The notes: a model not told the origin generated them from the sequence alone. A stretch of DNA of 64,000 bases from Pseudomonas sp. ACM7 (GCF_004136015.1 NZ_CP024866.1:6123449-6187448), one strand, 5' to 3'; positions 34,208 to 42,613 are shown, counted from the first letter of the stretch. Numbers and translations are program-made.

Positions 34208-34803
34208 GAATGGCTCACCTCTTGTCTCTGCTCAGTCCGGCGTACCTTCTTCGCAAATACCGCCTTCAGGCGCTTGAGGTACGGAATGTCATGGCGCGCC
34301 AAGTCCTGATTGCACTCCAGCCAATCAACTTTGGTCTGGCCGATCTTCTCGATCAGCTTTGGCCGGTATCCGGCAATATTCCCGCTCAGGAAATTGTTAC
34401 AGGCGCTACAGGACTTGTTCATGTTCCAAAGGTTGAAGCGCAGATGTGCAGCAGCACCAACGCTGCGGAAGTGAGAGCAATGCCATTGGCCACCCCAGCT
34501 CGCCGGCTTGTCGCAGCTCACGCAGCCCAGGTGGGCATCACGCAGACGGACATAGCGGTTGATGACCGCCTGGGCCTCCTTGGCATGATCCGCCCTACTC
34601 TTCAGCTTCTCCTTACGGACCTTGATCTCTTTGCGCTCGATCTGGGCCAGCGACTTGCGCGCCTTCTCCTGATTCACGTCCTTGATGGCCAGTCCGCACT
34701 TCGGGCTGCACACGGCTTGCCCGAGGCGCTGCGGTGGGAAGCTGATGCCGCATGCTGGGTTCTTGCACTTCTTCGCCCGGGGTGGCTTCGCGGCGATACT
34801 CAT
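34192..34803 (-). CDS. ninG: Recombination protein NinG (Rap), 203 aa
   Basis: Matches NinG: an N-terminal zinc region (KKCKNPACGISFPPQ... CSPKCG), a central charged helix, and the C-terminal HNH-like part with GCVSCDKPAS, WHCSHFRSVG and NKSCSACNNFLSG. In lambda, Rap is a Holliday junction endonuclease that aids Red-type recombination. It lies in the nin-like region, 4 bp overlapping the DUF1367 gene. Confidence 0.9.
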   Translation of the reverse strand: MSIAAKPPRAKKCKNPACGISFPPQRLGQAVCSPKCGLAIKDVNQEKARKSLAQIERKEIKVRKEKLKSRADHAKEAQAVINRYVRLRDAHLGCVSCDKPASWGGQWHCSHFRSVGAAAHLRFNLWNMNKSCSACNNFLSGNIAGYRPKLIEKIGQTKVDWLECNQDLARHDIPYLKRLKAVFAKKVRRTEQRQEVSHSWSAM

Positions 34804-35387
34804 GCGTAACTCCCCAGCTGATCAGCCGCAGAAAGTGCGTCAGCCTCGTTCTCAAAGTGCGCGGACAACACCAACCGCCAGCAGGCGTTGAAGACGTCGC
34901 GGTAAAGTGGCTCGAAAGCGGTGTCGTCCATGTTGGCCCAGCTGATCGACTTGGCCTCTTTGCGGATGCCTTCAGGCGTGTGCACCAGGTGAAAGTGGCC
35001 GGCCTCGATCGTCACCCACTCACGGAAGGCCTCGCGACTTTTGTCCACCGCAGGGAAGCGCTCAGCACGAGCCGACTCAAGACCGGTGATGTACGCCGCA
35101 ACTGCGTGCGATAACTGGCCGGGTTTGCCGCTTTGCGCTTCGAAGAACTTGGCCAGCCCCTGAATACCACGCATCTCCTGGCGCGGGATCAGCCCACCAA
35201 CCGGCTCCCAGTACTCCCACGCCAAATCCAGCATCGAGAAGAACTTGCCGTGGAACTTGCCGTTGCGCATCCGGGTGAACTTACCGTGAATGATCTGGCC
35301 AGCCTTCCACTTCTGGACCGTTTCACGGTCGGCTTCAGTGGCTGGCACCAAGCCTTGGGCGGTGCGGATTAAAGCGAGTTCAGCCAT
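34800..35387 (-). CDS. DUF1367 family protein, 195 aa
   Basis: Characteristic segments: GLVPATEADRETVQKWKAGQ, RNGKFHGKFFSMLDLAWEYW and the C-terminal helical region. This family is common in nin-like regions of lambdoid phages; function unknown. The ATG at 35387 is preferred because AAGGA precedes it; it overlaps the end of the 35380 gene by 8 bp. Confidence 0.8.
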   Translation of the reverse strand: MAELALIRTAQGLVPATEADRETVQKWKAGQIIHGKFTRMRNGKFHGKFFSMLDLAWEYWEPVGGLIPRQEMRGIQGLAKFFEAQSGKPGQLSHAVAAYITGLESARAERFPAVDKSREAFREWVTIEAGHFHLVHTPEGIRKEAKSISWANMDDTAFEPLYRDVFNACWRLVLSAHFENEADALSAADQLGSYA

Positions 35388-36108
35388 GGGAAGCATCCTT
35401 ACTCTTGGCGGCGTCCGCGCTCAGCTCACCCAGCACCAGGCAGGCAATGCCGAACGCCTCATCGCCGAGATTTGTGGCGCGAACGATTTGGTTCATCGCA
35501 TCGACGAGAGCCTCGTTCTCAGCCTTGAGCTGCCCAGCGCCACGCTGCACAGCTTCCACTTGCGAGCGCAGTGCGCTGTTCTCTGCATTAACGTGGCTGA
35601 ACTGAGTGGCGATGTGTTCTTCCAGTGACACCTGGTCACGCTGCCAGTCGATATCGTCGTGGTAGTAACCGAAGCGAGTGCAGAGGCTACGGTGGAAGTT
35701 TTTGAAGCCGGCCTTGAGATTGTCGATGCGCGAGCGAAGTACATCAGCGCGATGGCGACCCAAGTCAGATGCCTGTACCGAGGTCTGAACCCATTCGGTT
35801 TTTTCAATCCACTCGCCAAATGCGTACTCGACGCTTTTGAGGCGCTCGTTCTCGGCGATCAGCGCCAGGACTGCGGCCGGGTTGGCAGCAGCGATGAACT
35901 CAGCATCCACGCGGTGGATAACGCCCAAGGGGTCGCTTTCATCGCTCCACTCGTAGACCACCACATCCTTGCCGGTGTGGGTGCCGGACTCACTCCAAAT
36001 GTCCTGGATAATCTCAAAGCCTTGGCTGCCGTCAGCTTCCCCGCACATGCTCCACGGCCCTGCCGTTGCAGCCTCGGCCAGCCGCTTCAGTTCGGCGTGG
36101 TCTGTCAT
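35380..36108 (-). CDS. Ead/Ea22-like protein, 242 aa
   Basis: Starts MTDHAELKRLAEAATAGPWS, the hallmark of the Ead/Ea22-like family, with DAEFIAAANPAAVLALIAEN. A coiled-coil region and a C-terminal domain with NQIVRATNLGDEAFGIACLV follow. It is an early phage accessory protein of unknown role. Confidence 0.82.
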   Translation of the reverse strand: MTDHAELKRLAEAATAGPWSMCGEADGSQGFEIIQDIWSESGTHTGKDVVVYEWSDESDPLGVIHRVDAEFIAAANPAAVLALIAENERLKSVEYAFGEWIEKTEWVQTSVQASDLGRHRADVLRSRIDNLKAGFKNFHRSLCTRFGYYHDDIDWQRDQVSLEEHIATQFSHVNAENSALRSQVEAVQRGAGQLKAENEALVDAMNQIVRATNLGDEAFGIACLVLGELSADAAKSKDASHG

Positions 36109-36434
36109 AGCTCGCCCTCATCATCAAAGTCTTGCGGGGTGCCGGCCTTCGCCAACGAAAGAACCTTCTCGGCCTTCTCCATCAGTTCCGGGTACTGATC
36201 ATTCCAGTTCTGCTTGCAGGCCTTGGCCATCAGCTCTTCGAGCATTGCGAACATTTGCGGCGCGGTGCGCATCATGTAGGCGTTTGCCCACGACTCATCG
36301 CCGATCACGTACTTGATGCCGTTGTGATCCATTGCACCAATCGTGGCGATCTCAAGCGGATCACCATCTCGCATTACGCAGACGCAATAGTCCTGGCGAT
36401 CTACCAGCCATTCTTCTTTCGTGTGATTGCTCAT
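36105..36434 (-). CDS. Hypothetical early phage protein, 109 aa
   Basis: Contains EEWLVDRQDYCVCVMRDGDP and TAPQMFAMLEELMAKA, which resemble the N- and C-terminal parts of Ead-type proteins. It is coupled on both sides by ATGA overlaps, within the minus-strand early operon. Confidence 0.62.
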   Translation of the reverse strand: MSNHTKEEWLVDRQDYCVCVMRDGDPLEIATIGAMDHNGIKYVIGDESWANAYMMRTAPQMFAMLEELMAKACKQNWNDQYPELMEKAEKVLSLAKAGTPQDFDDEGEL

Positions 36435-36526
36435 GCCGTCACCGCCATTGTGATCAGGACGCAGAAAATACCGATGGCAAAGCCGGCAAAGGTGCAGGCC
36501 AGTGTCATTGCTGATTTAGGAATCAT
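36431..36526 (-). CDS. Small membrane protein, 31 aa
   Basis: MIPKSAMTLACTFAGFAIGI continues as a single hydrophobic helix of about 22 residues. AAGGAGG lies seven bases before the ATG, which overlaps the dnaC-like stop (TGATG). The stop overlaps the next ATG (ATGA). The strong ribosome binding site and double coupling argue that it is translated. Confidence 0.6.
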   Translation of the reverse strand: MIPKSAMTLACTFAGFAIGIFCVLITMAVTA

Positions 36527-37320
36527 CAGAAGCCCTCCTTGCCGCGCTGAGATTCCCATTCGAACGGGATGACGATCACCCCGCCCTCCCGCAGACGATC
36601 CACGCAACGCTCGCCCATGGCCGACGGCAGCGCCTTGCCGTCGAGGTTCGAGATGATCACCGTCGGGCGCATCTGCTCGTACCGGCCGTTGATGATTGAG
36701 AACAGCGTGGTCAGTTCAAAGTCGCTCGGGGTTTCTTTGCTCACGCCAATTTCATCCAGGACGAGCAGAGACGGAGCGATAAGGCCGGCCAGGATCATTC
36801 CCTCATTTCGCTCAGTGCCGCCGCCATACGTTGATTTGATGTCATGCAAGATTGAGCCGATCGTGCGGTACACGGCCGTGGCAGAGGTTCTGCGCATCAG
36901 TTCGTTGGCGATGGCGGTGCCCAGGTGCGTCTTGCCGGTACCGGGCTTCCCGAGCATCAGCAGGCAGCGGCCAGATTCGGAGATCTGCGGGAACTCGGCG
37001 ACGTACCGGCGGCAAGTGCCCAGGGCTTTGAGCTGTTCGGGCGTGGTGGCCACGTACCCGGCGAGCGTCTTGCCGGCGAAGCGTTTCGGAATCAGCGCTG
37101 AGCCGAGCTTGACGGACAACTCGTAGCGTTCGTGAATCTTGACCTGCTCAGCCGCCTCTTCCTTCTCGATCCGCGTGCACTCAGGGCAGCCGGTCTTGAA
37201 CACCTTGCCGAAAATCACGTTCACGGTTTGCGGGAACTGGCCGTGGTCTTCGCAGATCCCAGTGGTCTGCTGCGGAGCAGGCGCACTGCTCGGCATGGCA
37301 ATTACTTTTTCAGATCGCAT
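36526..37320 (-). CDS. DnaC-like helicase loader ATPase, 264 aa
   Basis: A zinc-like CxxC pair near residues 35-45 (TGCPECTRIE) precedes an AAA+ domain with Walker A LGKPGTGKTHL, Walker B LLVLDEIGVS and the arginine region MGERCVDRLREGG. This matches the IstB/DnaC family. It should load host DnaB at the phage origin with the 37310 protein, which overlaps it by 11 bp. Confidence 0.88.
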   Translation of the reverse strand: MRSEKVIAMPSSAPAPQQTTGICEDHGQFPQTVNVIFGKVFKTGCPECTRIEKEEAAEQVKIHERYELSVKLGSALIPKRFAGKTLAGYVATTPEQLKALGTCRRYVAEFPQISESGRCLLMLGKPGTGKTHLGTAIANELMRRTSATAVYRTIGSILHDIKSTYGGGTERNEGMILAGLIAPSLLVLDEIGVSKETPSDFELTTLFSIINGRYEQMRPTVIISNLDGKALPSAMGERCVDRLREGGVIVIPFEWESQRGKEGF

Positions 37321-38107
37321 AGCTGCCGTCCTCCCTAGTGATCAAGCCGGCGGTGTAGTCGCGCTCAGCGAAACCGGTGTGACGGGACTGCGGAAACTGG
37401 TGCACGTTGCTGGCGACCTTGACCTCGTCCTCCCAGCGCTTGCCGTTGAGCCATGTCGTCGGGTGCGGGATGTACTTACCGGCGTCCTTGGTCCAGTCAG
37501 CGCAGACCACTTGCTTGGCCAGGCCGCTGGCGATCAGGGCGAACAGTTCGTCAGTGACCTTGAGTTTCTTCCAAGCCTTCTCGGCGTTCGCCTTGCCCTT
37601 CTTGTTCGGGTACAGCTTCCAGAACTTCGGGAACAGATCCTCGGTCGCCGATGCCGCAGGCGTCGGTGGTGTGAGGGGATCAGCAGTCAGGTTAAGGGAG
37701 TCAGTAGAGAGGGAGTCAGCCGGAGCGCTTTCGATTTTATCGGTAGGACTTCTGCCAAAATCCGAAGTGATACATCCATCTGATACTGAAGGGATAAACG
37801 ACTCGGGTTCGTTACGGTGCGGGTTCTGATGTTTAACGAAGTTGTCGATTTCGATGTAGCGCTTTTCACCCACAGTGTAGCGAAAGATGAAGCCGGTCTC
37901 GGCAAGCCAGTTGAGCATGTCGTCCATGTCGAGGCCGTCGCGGTACGGGAACAGTTCGCCCTTGATGCGAAGCGGACGATCTTCCAGGCGCCCTTCCCGA
38001 TCAGCGAGAAGCCACAGACCTTCAAACAGCAGGGTTAGCATTGGGTCTGCCACGCCGAGCAGTTCATTTTTGAACAGGGCGGGTTTGAGGTTGCGTGCTC
38101 GGGCCAT
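37310..38107 (-). CDS. Phage replication initiator, 265 aa
   Basis: The N-terminal winged helix (ADPMLTLLFEGLWLLADREG, then RPLRIKGELFPYRD) matches phage replication proteins that precede a DnaC-type loader. A Ser/Thr/Pro linker (about residues 120-150) leads to a C-terminal domain with YPNKKGKANAEKAWKKLKV and HPTTWLNGKRWED, also typical. The origin may lie within this gene, as with lambda O; no clear iterons were identified. Confidence 0.82.
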   Translation of the reverse strand: MARARNLKPALFKNELLGVADPMLTLLFEGLWLLADREGRLEDRPLRIKGELFPYRDGLDMDDMLNWLAETGFIFRYTVGEKRYIEIDNFVKHQNPHRNEPESFIPSVSDGCITSDFGRSPTDKIESAPADSLSTDSLNLTADPLTPPTPAASATEDLFPKFWKLYPNKKGKANAEKAWKKLKVTDELFALIASGLAKQVVCADWTKDAGKYIPHPTTWLNGKRWEDEVKVASNVHQFPQSRHTGFAERDYTAGLITREDGSYAI

Positions 38108-38913
38108 TACTTGCCCTCCTTGTTGAGCAGATCGGCGTCACGGCGAGCCCACAGAGCCTGGAGCTTCGTCAGGCCTTTACCGGTGACGCGTGGCGTGGAC
38201 ACGGTGGTCTTGCCGTTTTCGGGGTGCTCGAAGGTGCTGAGCTTTGCGGTCAGGTAGCCGGATTCAATCGGGCCTTGCATCGGCTCGTTTTTGCGGAGAG
38301 TTACCCAGCGACGCTGGCGCATGAAAGCCATCAGGCGATTCTGGCCGGTGCCGATTAGCTTCGCGGCTTCGGCTACCGAGTAGGTTTCGTGCGTGACAGT
38401 GACGGCGTCGAAAAAAGCTGTCTTTGGCGCGTCGGCGGCGACCTTCTGCTCGAGCATCAGGTTTTCATTGGAAAGCTCGGTGTTGTCCGCTTCCAGGGCG
38501 ACGACCTTCTTCACGTTGTCGGTGAGCAAGGCCAGCAAGGTGCGCGGGTCGTTGAGGGCGGCGACGTAGTCGAAGGAAGGCTTGGCGGTCTGATCTTCCA
38601 GTTCCTGCCAGCGATCCACCAGGCGGGCGGTGAACTCCGGGCAGAGCTGGGCGACGACAATGAAGCTGTCGCGCTTGCCGACGAGGTACTGTTTTGCCGG
38701 GCGGCGCAGCGAATCAAGGTATTCCTCAATTTGAGGAGAACCGATAACGCCCTTCAGGGCCAGACTATCAATCGTCCGCTTCACATTGTCGTGGCGAAGA
38801 CCGACCAGTTCGGCCATGTCCCGCGAAGACATCGTGGTACGCGACACGTTTTCGTAATTATTAAAACGTGTCGCGACCTGTCCGGTATTGTCCTGCTGTA
38901 TCTGTGCGTGCAT
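38107..38913 (-). CDS. Rha-type antirepressor with KilAC domain, 268 aa
   Basis: The N-terminal Rha domain has MSSRDMAELVGLRHDNVKRT. The C-terminal ANT/KilAC domain has SVAEAAKLIGTGQNRLMAFM and WVTLRKNEPMQGPIESG. Such proteins oppose phage repressors or alter host gene control. The ATG at 38913 has GGAGA upstream. Confidence 0.87.
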   Translation of the reverse strand: MHAQIQQDNTGQVATRFNNYENVSRTTMSSRDMAELVGLRHDNVKRTIDSLALKGVIGSPQIEEYLDSLRRPAKQYLVGKRDSFIVVAQLCPEFTARLVDRWQELEDQTAKPSFDYVAALNDPRTLLALLTDNVKKVVALEADNTELSNENLMLEQKVAADAPKTAFFDAVTVTHETYSVAEAAKLIGTGQNRLMAFMRQRRWVTLRKNEPMQGPIESGYLTAKLSTFEHPENGKTTVSTPRVTGKGLTKLQALWARRDADLLNKEGK

Positions 38914-38942
38914 AATCTTCTCCACTTGCTTTACCGCTGTAG

Positions 38943-38972
38943 AAAAAGCCGACCTCGTACGTCGGCTTTTTT
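38943..38972. terminator. Bidirectional terminator between cII and the antirepressor gene
   Basis: AAAAAGCCGAC-CTCGTAC-GTCGGCTTTTTT has A and T tracts on both sides and can work in either direction. It resembles lambda tR1 in position, after cII. Confidence 0.75.
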
Positions 38973-38983
38973 GTGTCTGAAAT

Positions 38984-39409
38984 TCAGGCGGCCTTCACCG
39001 ACTGCTTGAATACTTCAAGGCTGACGATCACCTCCTCAGCCTCTTTGAGCAGGACCGACTTCTCACGAGAACAGACGCGGCCATCGGCCTGGGCGTCGAA
39101 TGCAAGACGGGTCACGTCTGCCAGATCGGCGTGTAGGCGAAGCAGCGCGGTGTTCAAATTGATACCTTCCGGCTTTTCCTTCGGCACCAGGTCGAAACCG
39201 AAAGACTCAGCCCAAGCCTTCAACGGCCGGAAGTCCTGGGTGAACTTCATGATCCGGTGTAGCTCTTCCACGTTCATGCGGTGGGTGTCGTAGTCAGGGT
39301 TGGCTTTCTGCGAAAGCAGAGTTCTGGACTTAAAGTCAGCGCCCTCGGCGATTTTTCGGGTGCCGTGGTCATCGACCACTTCGTAAATCGCCTTCATCAA
39401 TTCCTGCAT
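38984..39409 (-). CDS. CII-like transcriptional regulator, 141 aa
   Basis: Matches the phage CII regulatory family: MKAIYEVVDDHGTRKIAEGA with the HTH starting at KIAEGADFKSRTLLSQKANP, and a C-terminal helix (LKEAEEVIVSLEVFKQSV) for oligomerisation. It is read with cro, as in lambda, and should favour lysogeny. Confidence 0.82.
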   Translation of the reverse strand: MQELMKAIYEVVDDHGTRKIAEGADFKSRTLLSQKANPDYDTHRMNVEELHRIMKFTQDFRPLKAWAESFGFDLVPKEKPEGINLNTALLRLHADLADVTRLAFDAQADGRVCSREKSVLLKEAEEVIVSLEVFKQSVKAA

Positions 39410-39490
39410 GTCACACCTCGAAAATTGTTACGTGGCTGGATGCCATCAGGTCAGCGATCCTTTACTCATCAACTGATCAAGGACGCATCC

Positions 39491-39703
39491 ATGACCGACT
39501 CTTCCGAACTACAAGGCGAGGTAACCGCCCTTTGCTGCCTGGTGGTCGCCTTGGCTTCCACCCTTCCCTTGTCGTCTCAACTCAGGCTGTGGCCTGCGTT
39601 TGAGCGGGTTGCCGGTCCGTTAAGGGGTCGGCTTGGTCGCGAAGAGCTGCGCGGTTTTGAACGCGCAACCGCTTCGCTTGCCTCAAATCGAAATCACGGA
39701 TGA
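39491..39703 (+). CDS. Small conserved protein, 70 aa
   Basis: MTDSSELQGEVTALCCLVVA is followed by a helix and a basic tail. AAGGA lies about ten bases upstream. It is read against the flanking cro/cII operon. The sequence pattern recurs in Pseudomonas genomes as far as I recall, but without a known function. Confidence 0.5.
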   Translation: MTDSSELQGEVTALCCLVVALASTLPLSSQLRLWPAFERVAGPLRGRLGREELRGFERATASLASNRNHG

Positions 39704-39792
39704 ACCCATGACCCTTTCTTCTTGGCCCCGAATTAGGTGCCAGCCCCGCCTGGTCCAGTCCCTGTCGCGGCACCTAATAAGGGGCCGGACCG

Positions 39793-40044
39793 TTACCTGG
39801 ACGGGAATATTGAAACCACGTTCTCTGCCTGCGCCTCTTGTGCGCAGTGATCAGCGAGGCGTCTTCGCAAGGTTGTTTTATCCGTTGCGAGACGTGCAGC
39901 GCTGCGTCGCTCGACCGCCCGCTCTGTCATTTGCAAAATCCGGTCAGCGAGTTGATCCATGCCGATACCAACCTCATCTGCCCAGCGCTCAAGCTCGTCC
40001 TTCTCGTCCTGCGTGTACTGCCCTACTTCGGGTATTGCAGACAT
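39793..40044 (-). CDS. Hypothetical early protein, 83 aa
   Basis: The ATG at 40044 has GGAGGAGG upstream. A helical acidic N-terminus (TQDEKDELERWADEVGIG) is followed by a basic region (ERRSAARLATDKTTLRRR). It lies between cro and cII. Confidence 0.58.
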   Translation of the reverse strand: MSAIPEVGQYTQDEKDELERWADEVGIGMDQLADRILQMTERAVERRSAARLATDKTTLRRRLADHCAQEAQAENVVSIFPSR

Positions 40045-40066
40045 TGGTGCCTCCTCCATGGCCTGG

Positions 40067-40420
40067 TCAGGCGCTAAGTTTCTTGTCGTCAACCTGGGAA
40101 ATCGTGTCCTGCTCTCGCCTGGCTTTTAGAGCCGCACGTATGAGGTTGCGAACTAGCGCACCAGGCTGAATTTTCAGCTCGCGGGCCAGTTCGCCCAGCG
40201 CTGGAAAGCCATCCAGCTCGTCCGACTCGCCGTCATCGATCAACGGGAAGTACCCGTAATCCTCCTTGAACCGCAGGGCCGCCAACGTGAGGTCTCGAAC
40301 CAAGGCGCCCGGCTGAATCTCACGCTTCAGCGCTTCCACTTGGAGAGCGGCGTAAGCGTCGTCATTGAGGCGCGACTTCATCTGGTGGGTGTTGCGATGC
40401 GTCTTGTTTCCGTAGGCCAT
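40067..40420 (-). CDS. Putative RHH-like regulator with an internal repeat, 117 aa
   Basis: Starts with a basic segment and SRLNDDAYAALQVEALKREI, typical of a ribbon-helix-helix domain. Two related helices follow: QPGALVRDLTLAAL and QPGALVRNLIRAAL, about 56 residues apart. This suggests duplication of one RHH-like unit within the protein. Downstream of cro, it may repress phage promoters. Confidence 0.6.
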   Translation of the reverse strand: MAYGNKTHRNTHQMKSRLNDDAYAALQVEALKREIQPGALVRDLTLAALRFKEDYGYFPLIDDGESDELDGFPALGELARELKIQPGALVRNLIRAALKARREQDTISQVDDKKLSA

Positions 40421-40454
40421 GGGTTCACTTCCGAGGTCGGTGTGACGGGCTGGG

Positions 40455-40694
40455 TTAGGCGGCGGCTTTCTTTGGATGGGCTTCCGCGAGCAACCAAGAC
40501 GGCTCGAACGGCTTTCCATTGGCAGCAGCTAGGGCAGCAATTCGCTCGGCATAGCGCGTCTCACCGGTGTATTCGGTGCGCGGCAGGCAGTCAGCGGTAA
40601 GCCACTTGTAAACGGCCCGAGGAGACTTTCCGCAGGCCAGCGCAACCACCGGCACGCCGCCAGCGTCATCGATCGATTTCTTAAGCGGCCGCAT
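40455..40694 (-). CDS. Cro-like repressor (YdaS/Cro type), 79 aa
   Basis: A small DNA-binding protein with SIDDAGGVPVVALACGKSPR and the recognition helix SPRAVYKWLTADCLPRTEYT, as in YdaS/Cro-like HTH proteins. It is divergent from cI and separated from it by the operators. GGAGG lies before the ATG. Confidence 0.82.
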   Translation of the reverse strand: MRPLKKSIDDAGGVPVVALACGKSPRAVYKWLTADCLPRTEYTGETRYAERIAALAAANGKPFEPSWLLAEAHPKKAAA

Positions 40695-40714
40695 AAGGCC
40701 TCCGAGTCAATTAT

Positions 40715-40729
40715 GAACTTACAGTACAT
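40715..40729. promoter_or_regulatory. Operator 1 of the cI-cro region (imperfect dyad)
   Basis: TGAACT-TAC-AGTACA (centred on 40714-40728), a 15-bp dyad with the general form TGWACT-N3-AGTWCA. It is 24 bp from operator 2 and lies downstream of the pR -10 element. Confidence 0.65.
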
Positions 40730-40762
40730 ATTATGTCGGAACTGAAAGTACATGCAAGGGCA
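40727..40762 (-). promoter_or_regulatory. pR promoter candidate for cro
   Basis: On the minus strand TTGCAT, a 16-bp spacer and CATAAT form a sigma-70-type promoter. Operator 2 falls between its boxes. The start point would give a leader of about 30 bases before cro. Confidence 0.55.
40739..40753. promoter_or_regulatory. Operator 2 of the cI-cro region (imperfect dyad)
   Basis: GGAACT-GAA-AGTACA (starting at 40738), the second copy of the TGWACT-N3-AGTWCA dyad, exactly 24 bp from operator 1. It sits between the pR -35 and -10 boxes, where bound repressor would exclude polymerase. Confidence 0.65.
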
Positions 40763-40777
40763 TGCGATGCTGAACCA

Positions 40778-41644
40778 ATGGTTCAGATAGAAGAAATTCG
40801 CGCAGCGTTCGTTGCTCGCCTCAAAAAAGCGTTATCCGCCCACGGCATTGACCAGTGGGGCGCGGGTGCTCGGCTGGCAGAAATTGCGAAGGTCACGCCC
40901 AAGGCTTCGAGCAAGTGGCTAAATGGTGAGGCCTTGCCGGGGCCTGCCAAGATGAGCGCTATTGCGGGTGCGCTAGGTGTAAAAATCGAATGGCTTCAGC
41001 ATGGCGCAGGTGACGAGCCCAAGTTTTCAAAGCTGGCCGCAGTTGAGGTTGACGCTGCGGGCGAACCGCCCCTATCGGCAGCTGATGTAGTGCGGAACAT
41101 GCTTGCCCATCAAGGGAAAGGACTGTCTGAAGATGCACGCAGGCGTTTGCTTGCAGTAGCTGAAGCCGATGACGGCGGTGGCGCCATTGAGATCGACTAC
41201 TACCGCCCTGGCGCAGTCGGAGATGAAGTGTGGATTGCGCACTACGACGTCCGCGCCGCTATGGGCGGCGGGCAGATTCCGCACGATTATCCTGAGATGC
41301 TCCAGGACGTCCGGGTGAGCCCTCAACATCTGCGCGAGATGGGTGTCGAGTTCAAGGAGCACTTCCATCTGAAGATGGTGACCGGCTGGGGACAGTCGAT
41401 GGCGCCAACGATTAAGCACCGCGACCCACTTCTCGTTGACATCAGCATTCGCGAGTTCGTAGGAGATGGAATCTACATGTTCTCTTGGGAAGGCCATCTC
41501 TACATCAAGCGCCTCCAATGGCTAGGGGATGATCAGATCAACATGATCTCTGATAATGCGAAGCACCCTCCACAGACGATCCGAGCTGATGCGACCTACA
41601 TCCAGGCGCGGGTACTGCTCGTCTGGAATGCGAACCTGGTGTAA
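40778..41644 (+). CDS. Phage repressor CI, LexA-like S24 family, 288 aa
   Basis: The N-terminal XRE-type HTH (KVTPKASSKWLNGEALPGPA) lies at about residues 35-70. The C-terminal S24 domain has the catalytic serine in GWGQSMAPTIKHRDPLLVD and the lysine in GHLYIKRLQ. This protein should hold the lysogenic state and cleave itself upon RecA activation. No ribosome binding site is clear; an in-frame ATG at 40733 is possible and would place operator 2 inside the coding region. Confidence 0.88.
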   Translation: MVQIEEIRAAFVARLKKALSAHGIDQWGAGARLAEIAKVTPKASSKWLNGEALPGPAKMSAIAGALGVKIEWLQHGAGDEPKFSKLAAVEVDAAGEPPLSAADVVRNMLAHQGKGLSEDARRRLLAVAEADDGGGAIEIDYYRPGAVGDEVWIAHYDVRAAMGGGQIPHDYPEMLQDVRVSPQHLREMGVEFKEHFHLKMVTGWGQSMAPTIKHRDPLLVDISIREFVGDGIYMFSWEGHLYIKRLQWLGDDQINMISDNAKHPPQTIRADATYIQARVLLVWNANLV

Positions 41645-41648
41645 CGCC

Positions 41649-41888
41649 ATGCCCCTAACCAAACCCAACCAAGAGCTGCGCCGCGACCTGAAAGAGGTTG
41701 CAGCCCTGCTCAAGTGGTCCGGCGTCGACCTGATGAAGATGGCTATCCGGCTGTCTGAGGCGGGGCTGGAGGCCGATGCTCGGGAACTGCTGACGATCAT
41801 CGACGGTTTCCCGGATGCCGAGGACAAGCTTGATGGGTACGCGGAAGAGGTGAAGGCTGGACAAATAAACCGTAGTAAGCCCGAGTAG
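41649..41888 (+). CDS. Small helical protein downstream of cI, 79 aa
   Basis: Starts four bases after the cI stop, so it is probably co-transcribed with the repressor in lysogens. Helical and acidic (RRDLKEVAALLKWSGVDLMK). It may be lysogeny-expressed cargo such as an exclusion factor; no direct evidence. Confidence 0.58.
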   Translation: MPLTKPNQELRRDLKEVAALLKWSGVDLMKMAIRLSEAGLEADARELLTIIDGFPDAEDKLDGYAEEVKAGQINRSKPE

Positions 41889-41954
41889 GCGCGCTGTGTG
41901 CCGCAGCGGGACGCTGCAACAAATTAAATCAGTTCGCCGCACATGGAGAAAAAA

Positions 41955-42281
41955 GTGAGCGAGAAAGTCACCACTTCGGTATTGCCCCACATCAAGGCCG
42001 GATCTTTCGTCGATGAGCAGGTCGATCAGTTCGATGCGTTCGCGATGTCGTGGAATGGCGACGAAGCGATCCATCTAACCTTCGGCCGAAACTCGATTAA
42101 TTTGAAGAGCACAAAATTCGTCGTTGAAAATGGCGTGTCCGGTATTGAGGCTGGTGAAATTGAGCCGTTCAGGCTTGATGTCGCGGCTGTAGCAATGCCT
42201 ATCGGCGTTGCGAAAGAGCTCGCCGAGACTCTTTCTCGCATGATTGCTCACGCGGAAGAGCGGAGGAATAAAGGTGAATAA
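41955..42281 (+). CDS. Hypothetical protein, 108 aa
   Basis: GTG at 41955 with GGAGAAAAAA upstream is preferred to the ATG at 41943, which has no ribosome binding site. The sequence shows a beta domain (NGDEAIHLTFGRNSINLKST) and an amphipathic C-terminal helix (AKELAETLSRMIAHAEER). Pattern resembles small type III/phage immunity-region proteins but no family is recognised. Confidence 0.6.
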   Translation: MSEKVTTSVLPHIKAGSFVDEQVDQFDAFAMSWNGDEAIHLTFGRNSINLKSTKFVVENGVSGIEAGEIEPFRLDVAAVAMPIGVAKELAETLSRMIAHAEERRNKGE

Positions 42282-42594
42282 AGCTCCGCTGATCGAAGAT
42301 TCTTCTGGCAGAGTAATCTCGGGTCATCCATCATGGAAAGGTGATAGCAGTGGTGGCGGAGGAGACATGGACGGACGATTGCGAGCACTTGAGAGCGGAA
42401 TGACTGATGTGAAGGTTTCGCTTGGAAAGATTGAGACTCGCCTCGATCACATCGAAAAAAATATGGTCACTAAAGGCCAGATTGCTCTGTGGGCCTTATT
42501 CGGCCTGCTGGCCTTGGGTGGCTCAACCGTTGGCGGTGTTTGGTGGATGGTTCAACAATACCTTTCGCCGATCCTAAAATCGCTCGGCAGCTAG
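42274..42594 (+). CDS. Membrane-anchored coiled-coil protein, 106 aa
   Basis: GTG start with GGAGGA upstream, overlapping the preceding gene by 8 bp. A short coiled coil (GMTDVKVSLGKIETRLDHIE) precedes one membrane helix (about residues 78-97, ALWALFGLLALGGSTVGGVW). This resembles small haemolysin XhlA-like proteins of prophages. Could act in exclusion or lysis. Confidence 0.62.
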   Translation: MNKAPLIEDSSGRVISGHPSWKGDSSGGGGDMDGRLRALESGMTDVKVSLGKIETRLDHIEKNMVTKGQIALWALFGLLALGGSTVGGVWWMVQQYLSPILKSLGS

Positions 42595-42613
42595 CTAGTA
42601 AGCAGTGAATAAC

